From contig JAFEKX020000001.1 in assembly GCA_016893485.2 (NCBI GenBank), positions 620,001 through 684,000 of the forward strand: a stretch of 64,000 bases of DNA, read 5' to 3'. Source of the DNA: Streptomyces sp. P3 (lineage in GTDB: Bacteria > Actinomycetota > Actinomycetes > Streptomycetales > Streptomycetaceae). Shown here one piece after another: positions 30,061 to 39,783 of the stretch (position 1 is the stretch's first letter; the number at the start of each line of letters is the position of its first letter). The translations under genes and the position numbers were made by a program. The notes under the pieces are model-generated. The model searched no databases and was not told the DNA's origin. It was given only the letters and a program-made list of their open reading frames with translations.

Positions 30061-31818
30061 GTGGACGTGAAGATGATGGCCCTCGATGCCCGGAACCGCC
30101 TGGCCACGGTACGCATGTGGTCCCGGCGGCAGCTGGCGGGCGAGGCGACGCTGGCCGTCGTCCTGGCCCTGTGCATGGCCATGACCCAGTGGAGCAAGGG
30201 CCCCGTGGAGATGGTCGCCACGGGGCTCGCCGCCGCGGTGATCTCCCTGCTGCGGCGGGTCTTCCCCGTCGCCGCCCTGCTCGCCACCGGTGCGGTCTCC
30301 GGTGTGCTCGGGGTTTCGGCCTGGTGCTGATCGTGGTCAGCTGGTCGGCGGGCGCCCGGATCGAGACGACGCGCCGGGCCCTCGGGTGGTTCACGGCCAC
30401 CTACCTCCTCTTCGTCGGGCTGTCCGTCCCCAACCCGGCACAGCCGCTGTCCGCCGTGCAGACGCTGGTGTTCATCACGCTCTCGTTCCTGGTGACGGCG
30501 GTCGTGCCCGCCCTCGCCAGCCGCAACCGTGCCCAACGCCGCACGCTGATCAGCGCGTTGCACGAACACAACGCCCAACTGCTGCGCGAGCGCGAGATCA
30601 TCGCCTCCCACGCGCGCCTGCGGGAGCGCCAGCGCATAGCGCAGGACATGCACGACAGCCTCGGCCACCAACTCGCCCTCATCGCCGTCCACACCGGCGC
30701 GCTGGAAGTCGACCGCGACCTCACGGACGGCCAGCGCGAGGTAGTGGGCGTGCTGCGGGAGGCGTCGGTGTCCGCGATGCACGAACTGCGCGAGGCGGTC
30801 GGCATCCTGCGCGACGGCACGCCCGATCAACAGCGGGATCACGAGGGCGAGTTGGAGCCCCAGTCCCGGGGCGTGGCAGGCATCGACGGGCTGGTGGAGG
30901 CCTCCCGGGGCGCACGGACGGTCGTAGCGCTACGGCGTACCGGTCGGCCGCGGCCGCTGGCTCCGGCCGCCGACCACGCGGCGTTCCGGATCGTGCAGGA
31001 GGCGCTGACCAACGCCCTCAAGCACGCGCAGGGAGCGTCGATAGCCGTCGAACTGCGGTATGAGCCGGACTCGTTGGTCGTCGAGGTCGCCAACGGGCCG
31101 GTGCCTGTGCTGACTTCGACGGTACGACGGCCCGTGGTGAGCGGCGGTCAGGGGTTGACGGGGTTGCAGGAGCGGGCTCGGCTGGTCGGCGGCATGGTGC
31201 ACGCGGGTCCCGCGACGGACGGCGGGTTCCGTGTCGCGGGCGTGCTGCCGTACGGCCCCGGTCGCCGCGCGCGGCGGAGAGCGGGCCGTGGCCCACGAGC
31301 CCGGAGCGGGAGGAAGCGACCTTCGTCGATGCGGCGAGCGACTTCCGGGGGCAGAGCGAGGAGGCGGTGCCGGGCGACGGTGGTGCGGACATCGACTGGT
31401 CCGGTGCGCCGGACAGGCAGAAGGAGTTCGACATCGCCATGGGACGCAAGAAGAAGGGTTTCGTGATCGGCTGCGGCAGCGCCCTGCTGGCCTTCGTGGT
31501 GCTCAGGGTGCTCGCCGTCGTGCTGGTCGTCAACCTGGCGGGAAAGGAGGGCGACAAGATCATGCTCGACCCGAAGGTCTACGAGTCGGTGAAGGTCGGC
31601 GACTCCGAGACGGTCGTACGGGACAAGCTGCCGCACGGGAAGTCGTTCCTGGGCCCGGCCCTGAAGGACGCGGCGCCGGCCGAGCCGCGGGGGCGAGCTG
31701 CTCGTCGTATCTCTCCACGAAGAACTGGCCGACCAAGGGTGGGGACATGCCAGCCTTCCGCTTCTGTTTCAAGGACGGCAGACTGATCGAGAAGCGGGCC
31801 TTCGCGACCAAGTCGTAG
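30061..31818 (+). CDS. NarL-type sensor histidine kinase with C-terminal membrane extension, frameshifted
   Basis: An N-terminal multi-helix membrane region is followed by HisKA_3 (IAQDMHDSLGHQLALIAVHT, phospho-accepting His) and an ATPase domain (FRIVQEALTNALKHAQG; GGQGLTGLQERARLVGG). After the normal kinase end (VAGVLPYGP) the coding continues through an acidic linker to a basic anchor, one more transmembrane helix (FVIGCGSALLAFVVLRVLAV) and an outer domain (YESVKVGDSETVVRDKLPHG ... FRFCFKDGRLIEKRAF). Breaks lie near 30320, 31265 and 31690. The GTG at 30061 is chosen; ATG at 30073 is an alternative. The extension could instead be a separate gene from ATG 31439, with AAGGAG upstream. It pairs with the next gene. 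Confidence 0.85.
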
Positions 31819-31863
31819 TCTTGGGCCGCCCGCCGCCCCCGTCGCACGCCCCGCAGGAGAGTT

Positions 31864-32521
31864 GTGATCAGAGTCCTCGTCGCGGATGACGAACCCCTCA
31901 TCCGGGCGGGCATCAGGATGATCCTCACCTCCGCCGCCGACATCGATGTCGTGGCGGAGGCGGCCAACGGCCTTGAGGCGGTCGACCTGGTCCGTGCCCA
32001 CGCGGTCGACGTGGCGCTGCTCGACATCCAGATGCCCATGCTGGACGGACTGTCCGCGCTGGCGGAACTGCGGCGGGTGGCACCGGCCGTACGGCCGCTG
32101 ATCCTGACGACGTTCGGCGAGCGGGAGAACGTCCTGCGGGCGCTGAGCCAGGGCGGTGCCGGGTTCCTGCTGAAGGACTCGGCGCCGGCCGAGCTGATCC
32201 AGGCGGTACGGGCGGCTGCGGCCGGGGACGCGTATCTGTCGCCTGCCGCCACGCGCCATGTCGTCGACCAACTCGCCTCGGGGCAGGCGGTGGCCCGCGG
32301 CGAGGGAGGCGCGCCGACGGCTGGAGTCGCTCAGCGCCCGGGAACTCGAGGTGCTCGCCCTGCTCGGCGAGGGCCTGTCGAACGCCGACGCGGGCGAACG
32401 GATCCATGTCAGCGAGGCGACGGTGAAGACGTACGTCAGCCGGATCCTGACGAAGCTGCGGTGCGAGAACCGGGTACAGGCCGCGCTCCTGGCACGGGAC
32501 GCGGGGCTGGAACCCCGCTGA
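31864..32521 (+). CDS. NarL/FixJ-family response regulator, one frameshift
   Basis: About 219 residues. The receiver domain starts VIRVLVADDEPLIRAGIRMI with the acidic pair, has its phospho-acceptor Asp in VALLDIQMP and the conserved Lys in GFLLKDS. A LuxR-type helix-turn-helix follows (LSARELEVLALLGEGLSNAD, then HVSEATVKTYVSRILTKL). The frame breaks near 32300 in the linker. GGAG precedes the GTG at 31864. It is the cognate partner of the upstream kinase. The target genes are unknown; the divergent rhamnosidase is a candidate by position only. Confidence 0.88.
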
Positions 32522-32551
32522 CCCACCGGGGTCTCCGCACTCGCCCGGGGC

Positions 32552-32986
32552 TCATCGCCCGCCGGGCCGGCCCCCCCAGCTGCTCCATGAGCGAGAAGAG
32601 GTTGGCCACGCCCCAGTGCTCGGTGATCCTCCCGTCGACCACACGCATCGCGTCGACGGTCTCGAACTGGATCACCTTGCCGGTGGGCGCGATGCCGAAG
32701 AACTCGCCCTCGTGCGTGCCGTGGTACGTCTTGTACGTGGTCACGAGGTTGCCGTCGGCCGCCTGCCAGTGGATCACCGCGTGGAAGTCGGGAACGCGCC
32801 CCGCAGCACCTTGTACAGCTCCAGCGCCCCCGCCTTGTCGGGCGTACGGCCGGGCTGCGGGGTGTGGTCGACGAAGTCGTCGGCGAACAACTGGTCGTAC
32901 AGCGCGTAGTCACCGCCCCCTTGGACCTCCTCGGTGTTGCGCCGAACCACTGCCTTGGCGGCCTCGCTCACGCTGGTCACGGTCAT
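32552..32986 (-). CDS. SnoaL-like (NTF2-fold) ester cyclase family protein, frameshifted
   Basis: About 145 residues. The N terminus VVRRNTEEVQGGGDYALYDQ leads to LFADDFVDHTPQPGR, and after a break near 32790 the sequence continues HWQAADGNLVTTYKTYHGTH and then FETVDAMRVVDGRITEHWGV. This is typical of SnoaL-like proteins annotated ester cyclase. A run of seven Cs at 32571-32577 is a likely second error; with one base fewer the protein stops at 32552. It may act in small-molecule metabolism or be a binding protein. No substrate is indicated. Confidence 0.75.
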
Positions 32987-33193
32987 GGCCTTCTCCTTGT
33001 CGCCGGGGTGGGGTGAAGGGGGATGAAACGGGGCGAGGTTATCGGTTCGGGGGCGCGGTGATCAGGATGCCCGGGATCTCGGCGGGCCGGGAGTAGGCGA
33101 TGAGGGGCGGGCGGGCTTCAATGGCCCACGTGTCCCACGCAGTCGGTCCCGGCGTGGTGCGCTGGTGACCAACTCCCCGAACAGGTGAGGAAG

Positions 33194-33684
33194 ATGTCCG
33201 AACTGCAGCTGCTCCGCGCCGAGCACGCCCCTGCGGTGCTGGCCTTCGAGTCCGCGAACCGCGCCTACTTCGCCACCCTGATCTCCGACCGCGGCGACGC
33301 CTACTTCGACGAGTTCACCGCCCGGTTCGACGCGTTGCTGGCCGAGCAAGAGGCCGGTGTCTGCGCCTTCTACGTGCTTGTCGCCGAGGACGGTTCGGTG
33401 CTCGGCAGATTCAACCTGTACGACATCGGCGAGGAGCACACGGCGGATCTGGGCTACCGGGTGGCGCAGCGCGTGGCCGGTCAGGGCGTGGCGACCTCAA
33501 CGGTCAGGAGCTGTGCCGACTTGCGGCCACACGGCACGCCCTGCGCACGCTCCGAGCGGCCACTTCCCACGACAACATCGCGTCCCAGAAGGTGCTGACG
33601 AAGTCCGGCTTCTTGCCGGTCGGCCCCGCCGATCCGTCCGACGTCGGCGGCAGACCAGGCACGTGGTACCAGCGCGACCTGTAG
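33194..33684 (+). CDS. GNAT-family N-acetyltransferase, one frameshift
   Basis: About 163 residues. It has the RimJ/RimL-like order: N-terminal strand and helix, LISDRGDAYFDEF, the central strand VLGRFNLYDIGEEHTADLGY, the acetyl-CoA loop RVAQRVAGQGVAT and the C-terminal ATSHDNIASQKVLTKSGF. The frame breaks at 33507-33508, where one more G gives T-V-R-E-L-C-R-L. The ATG at 33194 follows GGTGAGGAAG. It probably acetylates a protein N terminus or a small amine. Confidence 0.85.
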
Positions 33685-33809
33685 GCCGCGAACGGTCGCC
33701 CGGTGGCCAAGTCACCGCTGCCGAGACCGAGTCGACGGGCTCGGCGACGCGCTGTGGGCACGGGGTGACACCACCCGTGCCCTGACGATCCGTGCGGCTG
33801 CGCGGTGGG

Positions 33810-34807
33810 TCAGCCCGCGGCGAGGAGCTCGAGCGTGTCGATCACGCGGTTGGAGAAGCCCCACTCGTTGTCGTACCAGGCGACGACCTTGATGTGGCGG
33901 CCGTCGACGCGGGTGAGGGCGGAGTCGAAGATCGACGAGGCCGGGTTGCCGGTGATGTCGGAGGAGACCAGCGGGTCGTCGGAGTACTCGAGGACGCCCG
34001 CGAGGGGGCCCTCGGCCGCGGTGCGGTAGGCCGCGAGCACGTCCTCGCGGGTCACGTCGCGGGCGACGGTGGTGTTGAGCTCGACGATCGAGCCCACCGG
34101 GACGGGCACGCGGATCGAGTCGCCCGACAGCTTGCCGTCGAGGTTCGGCAGCACATGGCCGATCGCCTTGGCGGCGCCCGTCGTGGTCGGCACGATGTTG
34201 ACCGCGGCGGGCGCGCACGGCGGGGGTCGCGGTGCGGGCCGTCCTGAAGGTTCTGCTCCTGCGTGTACGCGTGCACGGTGGTCATGAACCCGTGCTCGAT
34301 ACCGGCCAGTTCGTCGAGCACCGCGGCGAGGGGTGCCAGCGCGTTGGTGGTGCAGGAGGCGTTCGAGACGATGGTGTGCGTGGCCGGGTCGTAGGCGTCG
34401 GTGTTCACCCCGTACGCGAGCGTGACGTCGGCGCCGTCGGAGGGCGCGCTGACGAGGACCTTGCGCGCGCCCGCGTCCAGGTGGGCGCGGGCGGCCTTGG
34501 CGGAGGTGAAACGGCCGGTGGCCTCAAGGACGAGGTCCACCTCGAGCTCGGCCCACGGCAGGTCCGCCGGCTCGCGCTCGGCAAGGACCTTGATGCGTCG
34601 GCCGTCGACGACGAGGGTGTCCCCGTCGACGGTCACCGGGCGGCCGAGCCGGCCGGACGTCGTGTCGAAGGCGAGCAGCCGGGCCAGCGTCGCGGGCTCC
34701 GTCAGGTCGTTGACGGCGACGACCTCCAGGGTGCTGTCGCGCTCGAGCAGGGCGCGCAGCACGTTGCGTCCGATGCGGCCGAATCCGTTGATGGCGATGC
34801 GAGTCAT
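33810..34807 (-). CDS. gap: Glyceraldehyde-3-phosphate dehydrogenase, one frameshift
   Basis: About 332 residues. The NAD-binding start is TRIAINGFGRIGRNVLRALL, the catalytic cysteine lies in SNASCTTN, and the C-terminal motif is WYDNEWGFSNRV. The frame breaks near 34215, where NLQDGPHRDPRRAR should continue into AAVNIVPTTTGAAKAIG. The enzyme converts glyceraldehyde-3-phosphate to 1,3-bisphosphoglycerate. It is alone rather than beside pgk and tpi, so it is probably a secondary copy. It follows the GlxA-type regulator on the same strand after about 110 bases. Confidence 0.93.
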
Positions 34808-34917
34808 GAGTGATGTCCCTTCGGTATGCCACCAGGCTCGCGCACGGTGTCCAGGGCGAACAGTGGCGTGATCGCCATGGTTCAAAAGGATCCCGCCACG
34901 CTGTGGGACAGACGCGG

Positions 34918-35872
34918 CTACTCCCCTGGGCGAAGGTCCGCCGGTACTCGCTCGGCGTCGTACCGAGCAGCCGGTGGAAGTGCAGGCGCAGGTTCGCGCC
35001 GGTGCCGAGACCGACGTCGGCGGCGATCTGCTCGACGCTGCGCTCGGAGCGTTCGAGCAGTTCGCGGGCCATGTCGACGCGGGAGCGCATGACCCACTGC
35101 ATCGGGGTGTAGCCGGTCTCGTCGACGAAGCGGCGCGAGAAGGTGCGCGGGGAGACGGCGGCCTGCCGGGCCAGCGTCTCCAGGGTGAGGGGTTCGCCGA
35201 GCCGGTGCAGCGCCCACTCTCGGGTGGCGGCGAACCGTTCACCGAGCGGCTCGGGCACGCTGCGCGGCACGTACTGCGCCTGACCGCCGCTGCGGTAGGG
35301 GGCCGCGACCAGGCGCCGGGCCGCGTGGTTGGAGGCGGCCACTCCGAGGTCGCCGCGCAGGATGTGCAGGCACAGGTCGATGCCGGAGGCGGCGCCGGCC
35401 GAGGTGAGCACGGTGCCCTCGTCGACGAACAAAACGTTCTCGTCGACTCGGACGAGCGGGTACTTCGCGGCGAGCGCCCGCGTGTAGTGCCAGTGCGTCG
35501 TGGCGCGCTTCCCGTCGAGCAGCCCGGTGGCGGCGAGCGCGAAGGCGCCGGTCGAGATCGCGGCGAGCCGCGCGCCCCGCTCGTGCGCGGCGATCAGCGC
35601 GTCGAGGACAGCCTGCGGCGGGTCCTCCCGGTCCGGGAACCGGTAACCGGGCAGGAACACGATGTCGGCCCAGGTCAGCGCGTCGAGACCATCGGCGACG
35701 TGGTACGAAAGCCCGTCACCCCGGTGACCAGTCCCGGGGCCGCACCGCACAGCCGCACCTCGTACGGCATGCTCGCCCGCGTCGTGAAGACCTGCGCGGG
35801 GATGCCGACGTCGAGCGGCTTGGCGCCTTCGAGGACGAGGACGGCGACGCGACGCAGACGGGCGGTGGACAC
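34918..35872 (-). CDS. GlxA-family transcriptional regulator (DJ-1/PfpI plus AraC HTH), frameshifted
   Basis: About 318 residues. An N-terminal DJ-1/PfpI-like domain (VAVLVLEGAKPLDVGIPAQV; ADIVFLPGYR; LAAISTGAFALAATGLL) is joined to a C-terminal AraC DNA-binding domain (LETLARQAAVSPRTFSRRF; ERSVEQIAADVGLGTGANLR). In the elbow the usual nucleophile Cys is Thr (STGAF), as in regulatory members. One break is near 35710. Another at 34923-34926 hides the stop; one extra G gives Q-G-E and a TAG at 34918. The GTG at 35872 fits the family start. Confidence 0.87.
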
Positions 35873-35922
35873 GGGGACAGCCTACGCAGGACGTCCGGGG
35901 TGTCGTACCGCCCCGCCGCAGG

Positions 35923-36300
35923 TCAGACCTTCCACGAGCGCAACTGGTCGGCGACGGCGAGCACCCCGACCCGGGTGTCGCGGATCTTGCGCACGAGGTC
36001 CGAGAGAGCACCGTAGGGCGGGTCGATGCCTTCGCCGGACTGGCCCATGTACTGCGCGGCGACGAACGCGGCGTAGAGGCTGTTGCGGTGCGGCAGCGGT
36101 TCCAGGCGCACGATGGTGTGCATGAGCGCGGCAGCCCGCCAGGCGGCGTCCGGGTCGGCCGCGGCGAGGGTCGGCAGCTTGGTCTTGTGCCGGGATACGG
36201 CGGCCACGAGCGCGGAGTAGTCCGACACGGACATGTCCTCGTGGCCGAGGGCGGCCTCCTGGACGTCGAGCAGCCAGGAGACGTCGATGTACAACTGCAT
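35923..36300 (-). CDS. Fic/Doc-like toxin component of a toxin-antitoxin pair
   Basis: 125 residues, intact. It begins MQLYIDVSWLLDVQEAALGH and resembles actinobacterial Fic family toxin components, with AALMHTIVRLEPLPHRNSLY followed by AAFVAAQYMGQSGEGIDPPY. The position of the canonical HxFx(D/E)xN(G/K)R catalytic loop is occupied by PLPHRNSLYA, which lacks the leading catalytic His spacing and the terminal Arg. The ATG at 36300 overlaps the antitoxin TGA by one base (TGATG). Either the mechanism differs from AMPylation or phosphorylation, or the protein is inactive. Confidence 0.78.
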   Translation of the reverse strand: MQLYIDVSWLLDVQEAALGHEDMSVSDYSALVAAVSRHKTKLPTLAAADPDAAWRAAALMHTIVRLEPLPHRNSLYAAFVAAQYMGQSGEGIDPPYGALSDLVRKIRDTRVGVLAVADQLRSWKV

Positions 36301-36536
36301 CAGGCGGCCGCGGCCCCGTCACGCTCGGAGGGCGGCACCTCGTCGGGAAACGCGTCGTCGAACTCCCCACGCAACCGCTCGGCCCACGCGGAGGCCCCCG
36401 CGACGAACCGACCGCGCTGCATCTCCCGCACGCCGAGGTCGTGCAGATACTGCTTGAGACTCTTCCCCTCGGCCGCGGCGGCGGCCCGCACTCCCTCGAG
36501 TTCCTCTTCGGTGAAGGACACATTCAGCGATGGCAT
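36300..36536 (-). CDS. Antitoxin of the Fic/Doc-like pair
   Basis: The 78-residue product starts MPSLNVSFTEEELEGVRAAA, the form of a small ribbon-helix-helix-like protein. A helical segment GKSLKQYLHDLGVREMQ follows, then an acidic C terminus. Order, size and one-base overlap with the toxin gene fit an antitoxin that represses its own operon and neutralises the toxin. The ATG at 36536 begins the conserved strand. Confidence 0.78.
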   Translation of the reverse strand: MPSLNVSFTEEELEGVRAAAAAEGKSLKQYLHDLGVREMQRGRFVAGASAWAERLRGEFDDAFPDEVPPSERDGAAAA

Positions 36537-36640
36537 AGGACGATGGTACCTAGTTGGTGCCGTCGGGGGAGGGCGCGCCCTCCCGGGGCCGGCGAGGGGG
36601 CACGGGCATGCCCGCCCGGCCCGCCGCCTAGGCTGCGGGA

Positions 36641-37420
36641 ATGATCTCTCGCGACTACCTCTCCGAACTCTTCTCCCTCGACGGCAGGGTCGCCGTCGTA
36701 ACCGGCGGCAGTTCCGGCATCGGCCGCGCCGCCGCCAGGGCGCTCGCGCGGGCCGGGGCGAGTGTCGTCGTGGTGGCGCGGAGGGAGCAGGAACTGGCCG
36801 CCACGGTCGACGAGTTGACGGCGGAGGGCTGTCGGGCGGCGTGGGTGAGTGGCGATCTGGGGACACGGGACGGCGTCCGGGCGGCGGCGGACGCGGTGGT
36901 CGAGGTGTTCGGGGAGCCGGACATTCTCGTGAACAGCGCGGGGATCAACCTCCGCCCGCCGCTGGGTGAGTTGAGCGAGGACGTGTGGGACACCACGATG
37001 TCCCTGAACCTCGAAGCCCCGCACCTCCTGAGCCGGCGCTTCGGCCCCGGCATGGCCGAGCGCGGCTTCGGCCGGATCATCCACATCACCTCCCAGCAGG
37101 CACACCGCGCGTTCGCCCAGAGCGGCGCGTACGGCGTGTCCAAGGGCGCGTTGGAGTCCCTCGCCCGCTCCCAGGCCGAGGCCTGGTCCCCGCACGGCGT
37201 CACCTGCAACACCCTGGTCCCGGGTTTCGTACTGACCCCGCTCAACGAACGACTCGCCTCCGACCCGGAGATGGTGAAAGCCCTGGCCGCCCGCACCCTG
37301 ATCGGCCGCAACGGCCTCGCCGAGGACTTCGCGGGCGCGACCGTGTTCCTGGCGAGCCGCGCCTCGGCGTACGTCACTGGGCAGTCGTTGTTCGTGGACG
37401 GTGGATTCTCGGCGCACTGA
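36641..37420 (+). CDS. Short-chain dehydrogenase/reductase
   Basis: 259 residues, intact, classical SDR. The cofactor loop is VVTGGSSGIGRAAARAL, the NSAG motif is ILVNSAGINLRPPL, the catalytic Ser is in IIHITSQQAH and Tyr/Lys are in AYGVSKGALE. The C-terminal VTGQSLFVDGGFSAH is typical. An Arg after strand 2 (VVVARRE) suggests NADP(H). Similarity in style to gluconate 5-dehydrogenases suggests a polyol or sugar-acid substrate. It is the divergent neighbour of the toxin-antitoxin pair. Confidence 0.92.
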   Translation: MISRDYLSELFSLDGRVAVVTGGSSGIGRAAARALARAGASVVVVARREQELAATVDELTAEGCRAAWVSGDLGTRDGVRAAADAVVEVFGEPDILVNSAGINLRPPLGELSEDVWDTTMSLNLEAPHLLSRRFGPGMAERGFGRIIHITSQQAHRAFAQSGAYGVSKGALESLARSQAEAWSPHGVTCNTLVPGFVLTPLNERLASDPEMVKALAARTLIGRNGLAEDFAGATVFLASRASAYVTGQSLFVDGGFSAH

Positions 37421-37449
37421 GGCCTGTTGGGAACGGGGTGGTCGCAGCA

Positions 37450-38010
37450 GCGCCGCGGGACTTGGAGGACGTGACCCGGACCAGGCCGCCCCGCTCCCCG
37501 GCGCAGAAACCGGATCACCGGATGCCCCTGCCCATCACCGACCTCGGCATTGACCCCGTGGACGTCCTCGATGAGCGCGGGTGTGAGGACCTCCGTCGGG
37601 TGCCCTCGGCCACGGTGCGGCCTGTGTGGAGGACGAGGAGGAGTTCGCGGGGTTTCTGGGCCAACACGCGGGCGATCTGGGCGCGTTGGTGTGCGCCGCC
37701 GGAGAGGGTGTGCCAGGACTGGGCGGCGCGGTCGGTGAGGGCGGCGCGTTCCAGGGCCTCGGTGACGGCGCGGGCGTCGGCGGCCCACGCCGGTGACCAA
37801 GCCCGGCGATACGGATGCGGGATGCGGGATGCGGCCTCGCGGACGGTCAACTCCGGCTGCGTGTGCGCGTGTTGAACGACGGTGGCTATGCGGCGGGCGA
37901 TTGCTCGGCGGCCCATCTCGGAAGCGGCCGGCCGTCAAGCGTGACGACTGCGGTGGAGGTCGAGGGGGAACCCCTGCCAGCAGTCTCAACAGGGTTGACG
38001 TCACCACTCC
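37450..38010 (-). pseudogene. Relic of a siderophore-type (FecE-like) ABC transporter ATPase
   Basis: Decayed remains of an ABC ATPase. Reading leftward one finds TSTLLRLLAG (the end of Walker A, without its GSGK), then RRAIARRIATVVQHAHTQPE (Q-loop region), then the signature LSGGAHQRAQIARVLAQ. It jumps directly to VLHTGRTVAEG and TEVLTPALIEDVHGVN. Walker B, the D-loop and the switch His, about 50 codons, are missing in one clean gap, and several frame changes are needed. No permease or binding-protein gene lies beside it. A true pseudogene is more likely here than sequence error. Confidence 0.72.
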
Positions 38011-38124
38011 CACCGATGCCTCCTGCGGGTCGACGACCGTACGAATGAGGTCCGCGGTCCGGGCCGCGGGCGGTACGGTCGCCGGGACGCGGGAACTGGT
38101 TCGCTACATCACGGGAGAACCGAC

Positions 38125-38926
38125 GTGACAGACGCAGGCTTCAGCTCGGCCGACATAGACACCAGCAAGCCTCAATCGGCCCGCATGTACGACTACTTCC
38201 TCGGCGGCAAGGACAACTACCCCGTGGACGCGGCCGCCGCCGAGAAGGTCATCTCCTTATTTCCCGCCGTCAGGGGAGATGGCCCGGGTGAACCGCGACT
38301 TCATGCACCGCGCCTCCCGGTCCCTGGCCGAGCGGGGAATCCGCCAGTTCCTGGACATAGGCACCGGGATACCGACCCGGCCGAACCTCCACCAAGTGGT
38401 CCAGGGCATCAACCCCAGCGCCCGCGTGGTGTACGGGGACAACGACCCGATCGTCCTGCGGCATGCCGAAGCGCTCCTCCACAGCACACCGGAGGGCAGC
38501 ACCACGTACATCCAGGCCGATGTGCGCGAGCCGGAAAGATCCTCGCGGCGGCCAGGGACATCCTGGACTTCGGGCAGCCGATCGCGCTCTCCCTGGTGGC
38601 CCTCCTGCACCTGGTCGCCGACGAGGACGACCCCGACGCATCGTCGCCGAACTCCTCGACTCCCTGTCCCCGGCAGCTATCTGGCCCTGTCCCACGCGAC
38701 CGGAGACTTCGATCCGGAGACCTGGCAGCGCGTCGTCGAGGTCTACCGCCAGGGCGGCACCACCGCTCAAGTACGCTCGCGCGACGAATTCGCCAGTTTC
38801 TTCACGGGACTTGAACTCGTCGAACCCGGCATAGCACTCGCCGCGGACTGGCACCCCGAGCCGGGCGGGCAACCCGGCGGGACCGACCGGATCCCGTTGT
38901 ACGTCGGGGTGGCCCGGAAGCCGTAG
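38125..38926 (+). CDS. SAM-dependent methyltransferase, DUF574 (SAV2177) family, frameshifted
   Basis: About 266 residues. It begins with the family signature KPQSARMYDYFLGGKDNYPV, followed by VNRDFMHRASRSLAERGIRQ, the SAM site FLDIGTGIPT, RVVYGDNDPIV and a C-terminal GDFDPETWQRVVEVY block. Breaks lie near 38272, 38535 and 38635. GGGAG precedes the GTG at 38125. These methyltransferases are abundant in Streptomyces and their substrates are unknown. It stops two bases before the converging DUF1707 gene ends. Confidence 0.88.
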
Positions 38927-38928
38927 AA

Positions 38929-39603
38929 CTACTCGGCCCCATTCGAGGTCCCGCTCCCGGCGGGCCTCCGGAGCAGCCACTGCCCGAACGTCCGGCGGGG
39001 CGGGCGTACCACCACACGGCCATGCGCTTTCAGCCCGACCAGTTCCACGCGCAGCACGACCAGGGGTGTCGGACTCACCGGTGTCCGGCGGTACTTGACC
39101 CCGCTGTGCACGAGTTGCAGACCATCGGTGTCGACGACGACACCCGGCCTCGTGATCAGCGTCAGGGTCTTGCCCGTCATGCCCACCTCGATCCGCAGGG
39201 TGTCGTGGGTGATTACCGCGTCGGTGAAGTCGAGGGTCACCTCGCAGTAGGTCACGGCGAGTTCGAGCTTGCGCGGTACCACCCAGCGGCCCACGCGCTC
39301 GATCGCGCCGCTGTGGACCTGCTCGATCCTGACCACGTCCTTGGCCGCCGCTCCGGTCCCGCCGACCGTCGCCGACAGGGGCGGCAGATCGGCGGTGAGC
39401 ACCGCCAGTTCACCCAACGTCCGTGCCGACAGGGCGACTTCCAGCCGCTCGTCCAGCTCGTCCGCGGTCAGCAGACCGTCCCCCGCCGCGACCCGCAGCA
39501 GCTCCACCACCCGGTCCCGGTCCGCATGCGAGGCCCGCAGCTCGGGCGACGGGCCGGGGCCACTGCCGGGCTCCCTCCCGGTGGGCGACATCTCTCCCGA
39601 CAT
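38929..39603 (-). CDS. DUF1707 SHOCT-like domain protein
   Basis: 224 residues, intact. The N-terminal DUF1707 motif reads ELRASHADRDRVVELLRVAA, then GDGLLTADELDERLEVALSA and RTLGELAVLTADLP. The C-terminal half is a soluble beta-rich domain (LELAVTYCEVTLDFTDAVIT). No transmembrane helix is evident, unlike many relatives. The ATG at 39603 has GGACGGAAG upstream; ATG 39591 is an alternative. The function is unknown. Confidence 0.85.
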   Translation of the reverse strand: MSGEMSPTGREPGSGPGPSPELRASHADRDRVVELLRVAAGDGLLTADELDERLEVALSARTLGELAVLTADLPPLSATVGGTGAAAKDVVRIEQVHSGAIERVGRWVVPRKLELAVTYCEVTLDFTDAVITHDTLRIEVGMTGKTLTLITRPGVVVDTDGLQLVHSGVKYRRTPVSPTPLVVLRVELVGLKAHGRVVVRPPRRTFGQWLLRRPAGSGTSNGAE

Positions 39604-39734
39604 GCTTCCGTCCTGGTCCTGTCCGACGACTCCACGCACGCGGTCGGCGGCGCGAGCAGAAGACTAACGCCGTATCCCGGCACGTGTCCGGCCCGGCCGA
39701 CCCAACTGCCAAGCCCCTCACGCGAAGACGGACC

Positions 39735-39765
39735 GGGCGCGGTGATCTCGTCGATCACCGCGCCC
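39735..39765. terminator. Hairpin terminator after cbtA
   Basis: GGGCGCGGTGATC and GATCACCGCGCCC form a perfect 13-bp stem with a 5-base loop. It begins about 20 bases beyond the CbtA stop on the minus strand, so it most likely ends the CbtBA transcript. Confidence 0.7.
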
Positions 39766-39783
39766 GCCGTGGAAGGGAGTTCG

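Noticed and set aside
36655..38013. Long minus-strand frame spanning the SDR gene and the ABC relic
   Set aside because: The SDR motifs on the plus strand are complete. Only the part left of 38010 and right of about 37450 carries ABC remnants.
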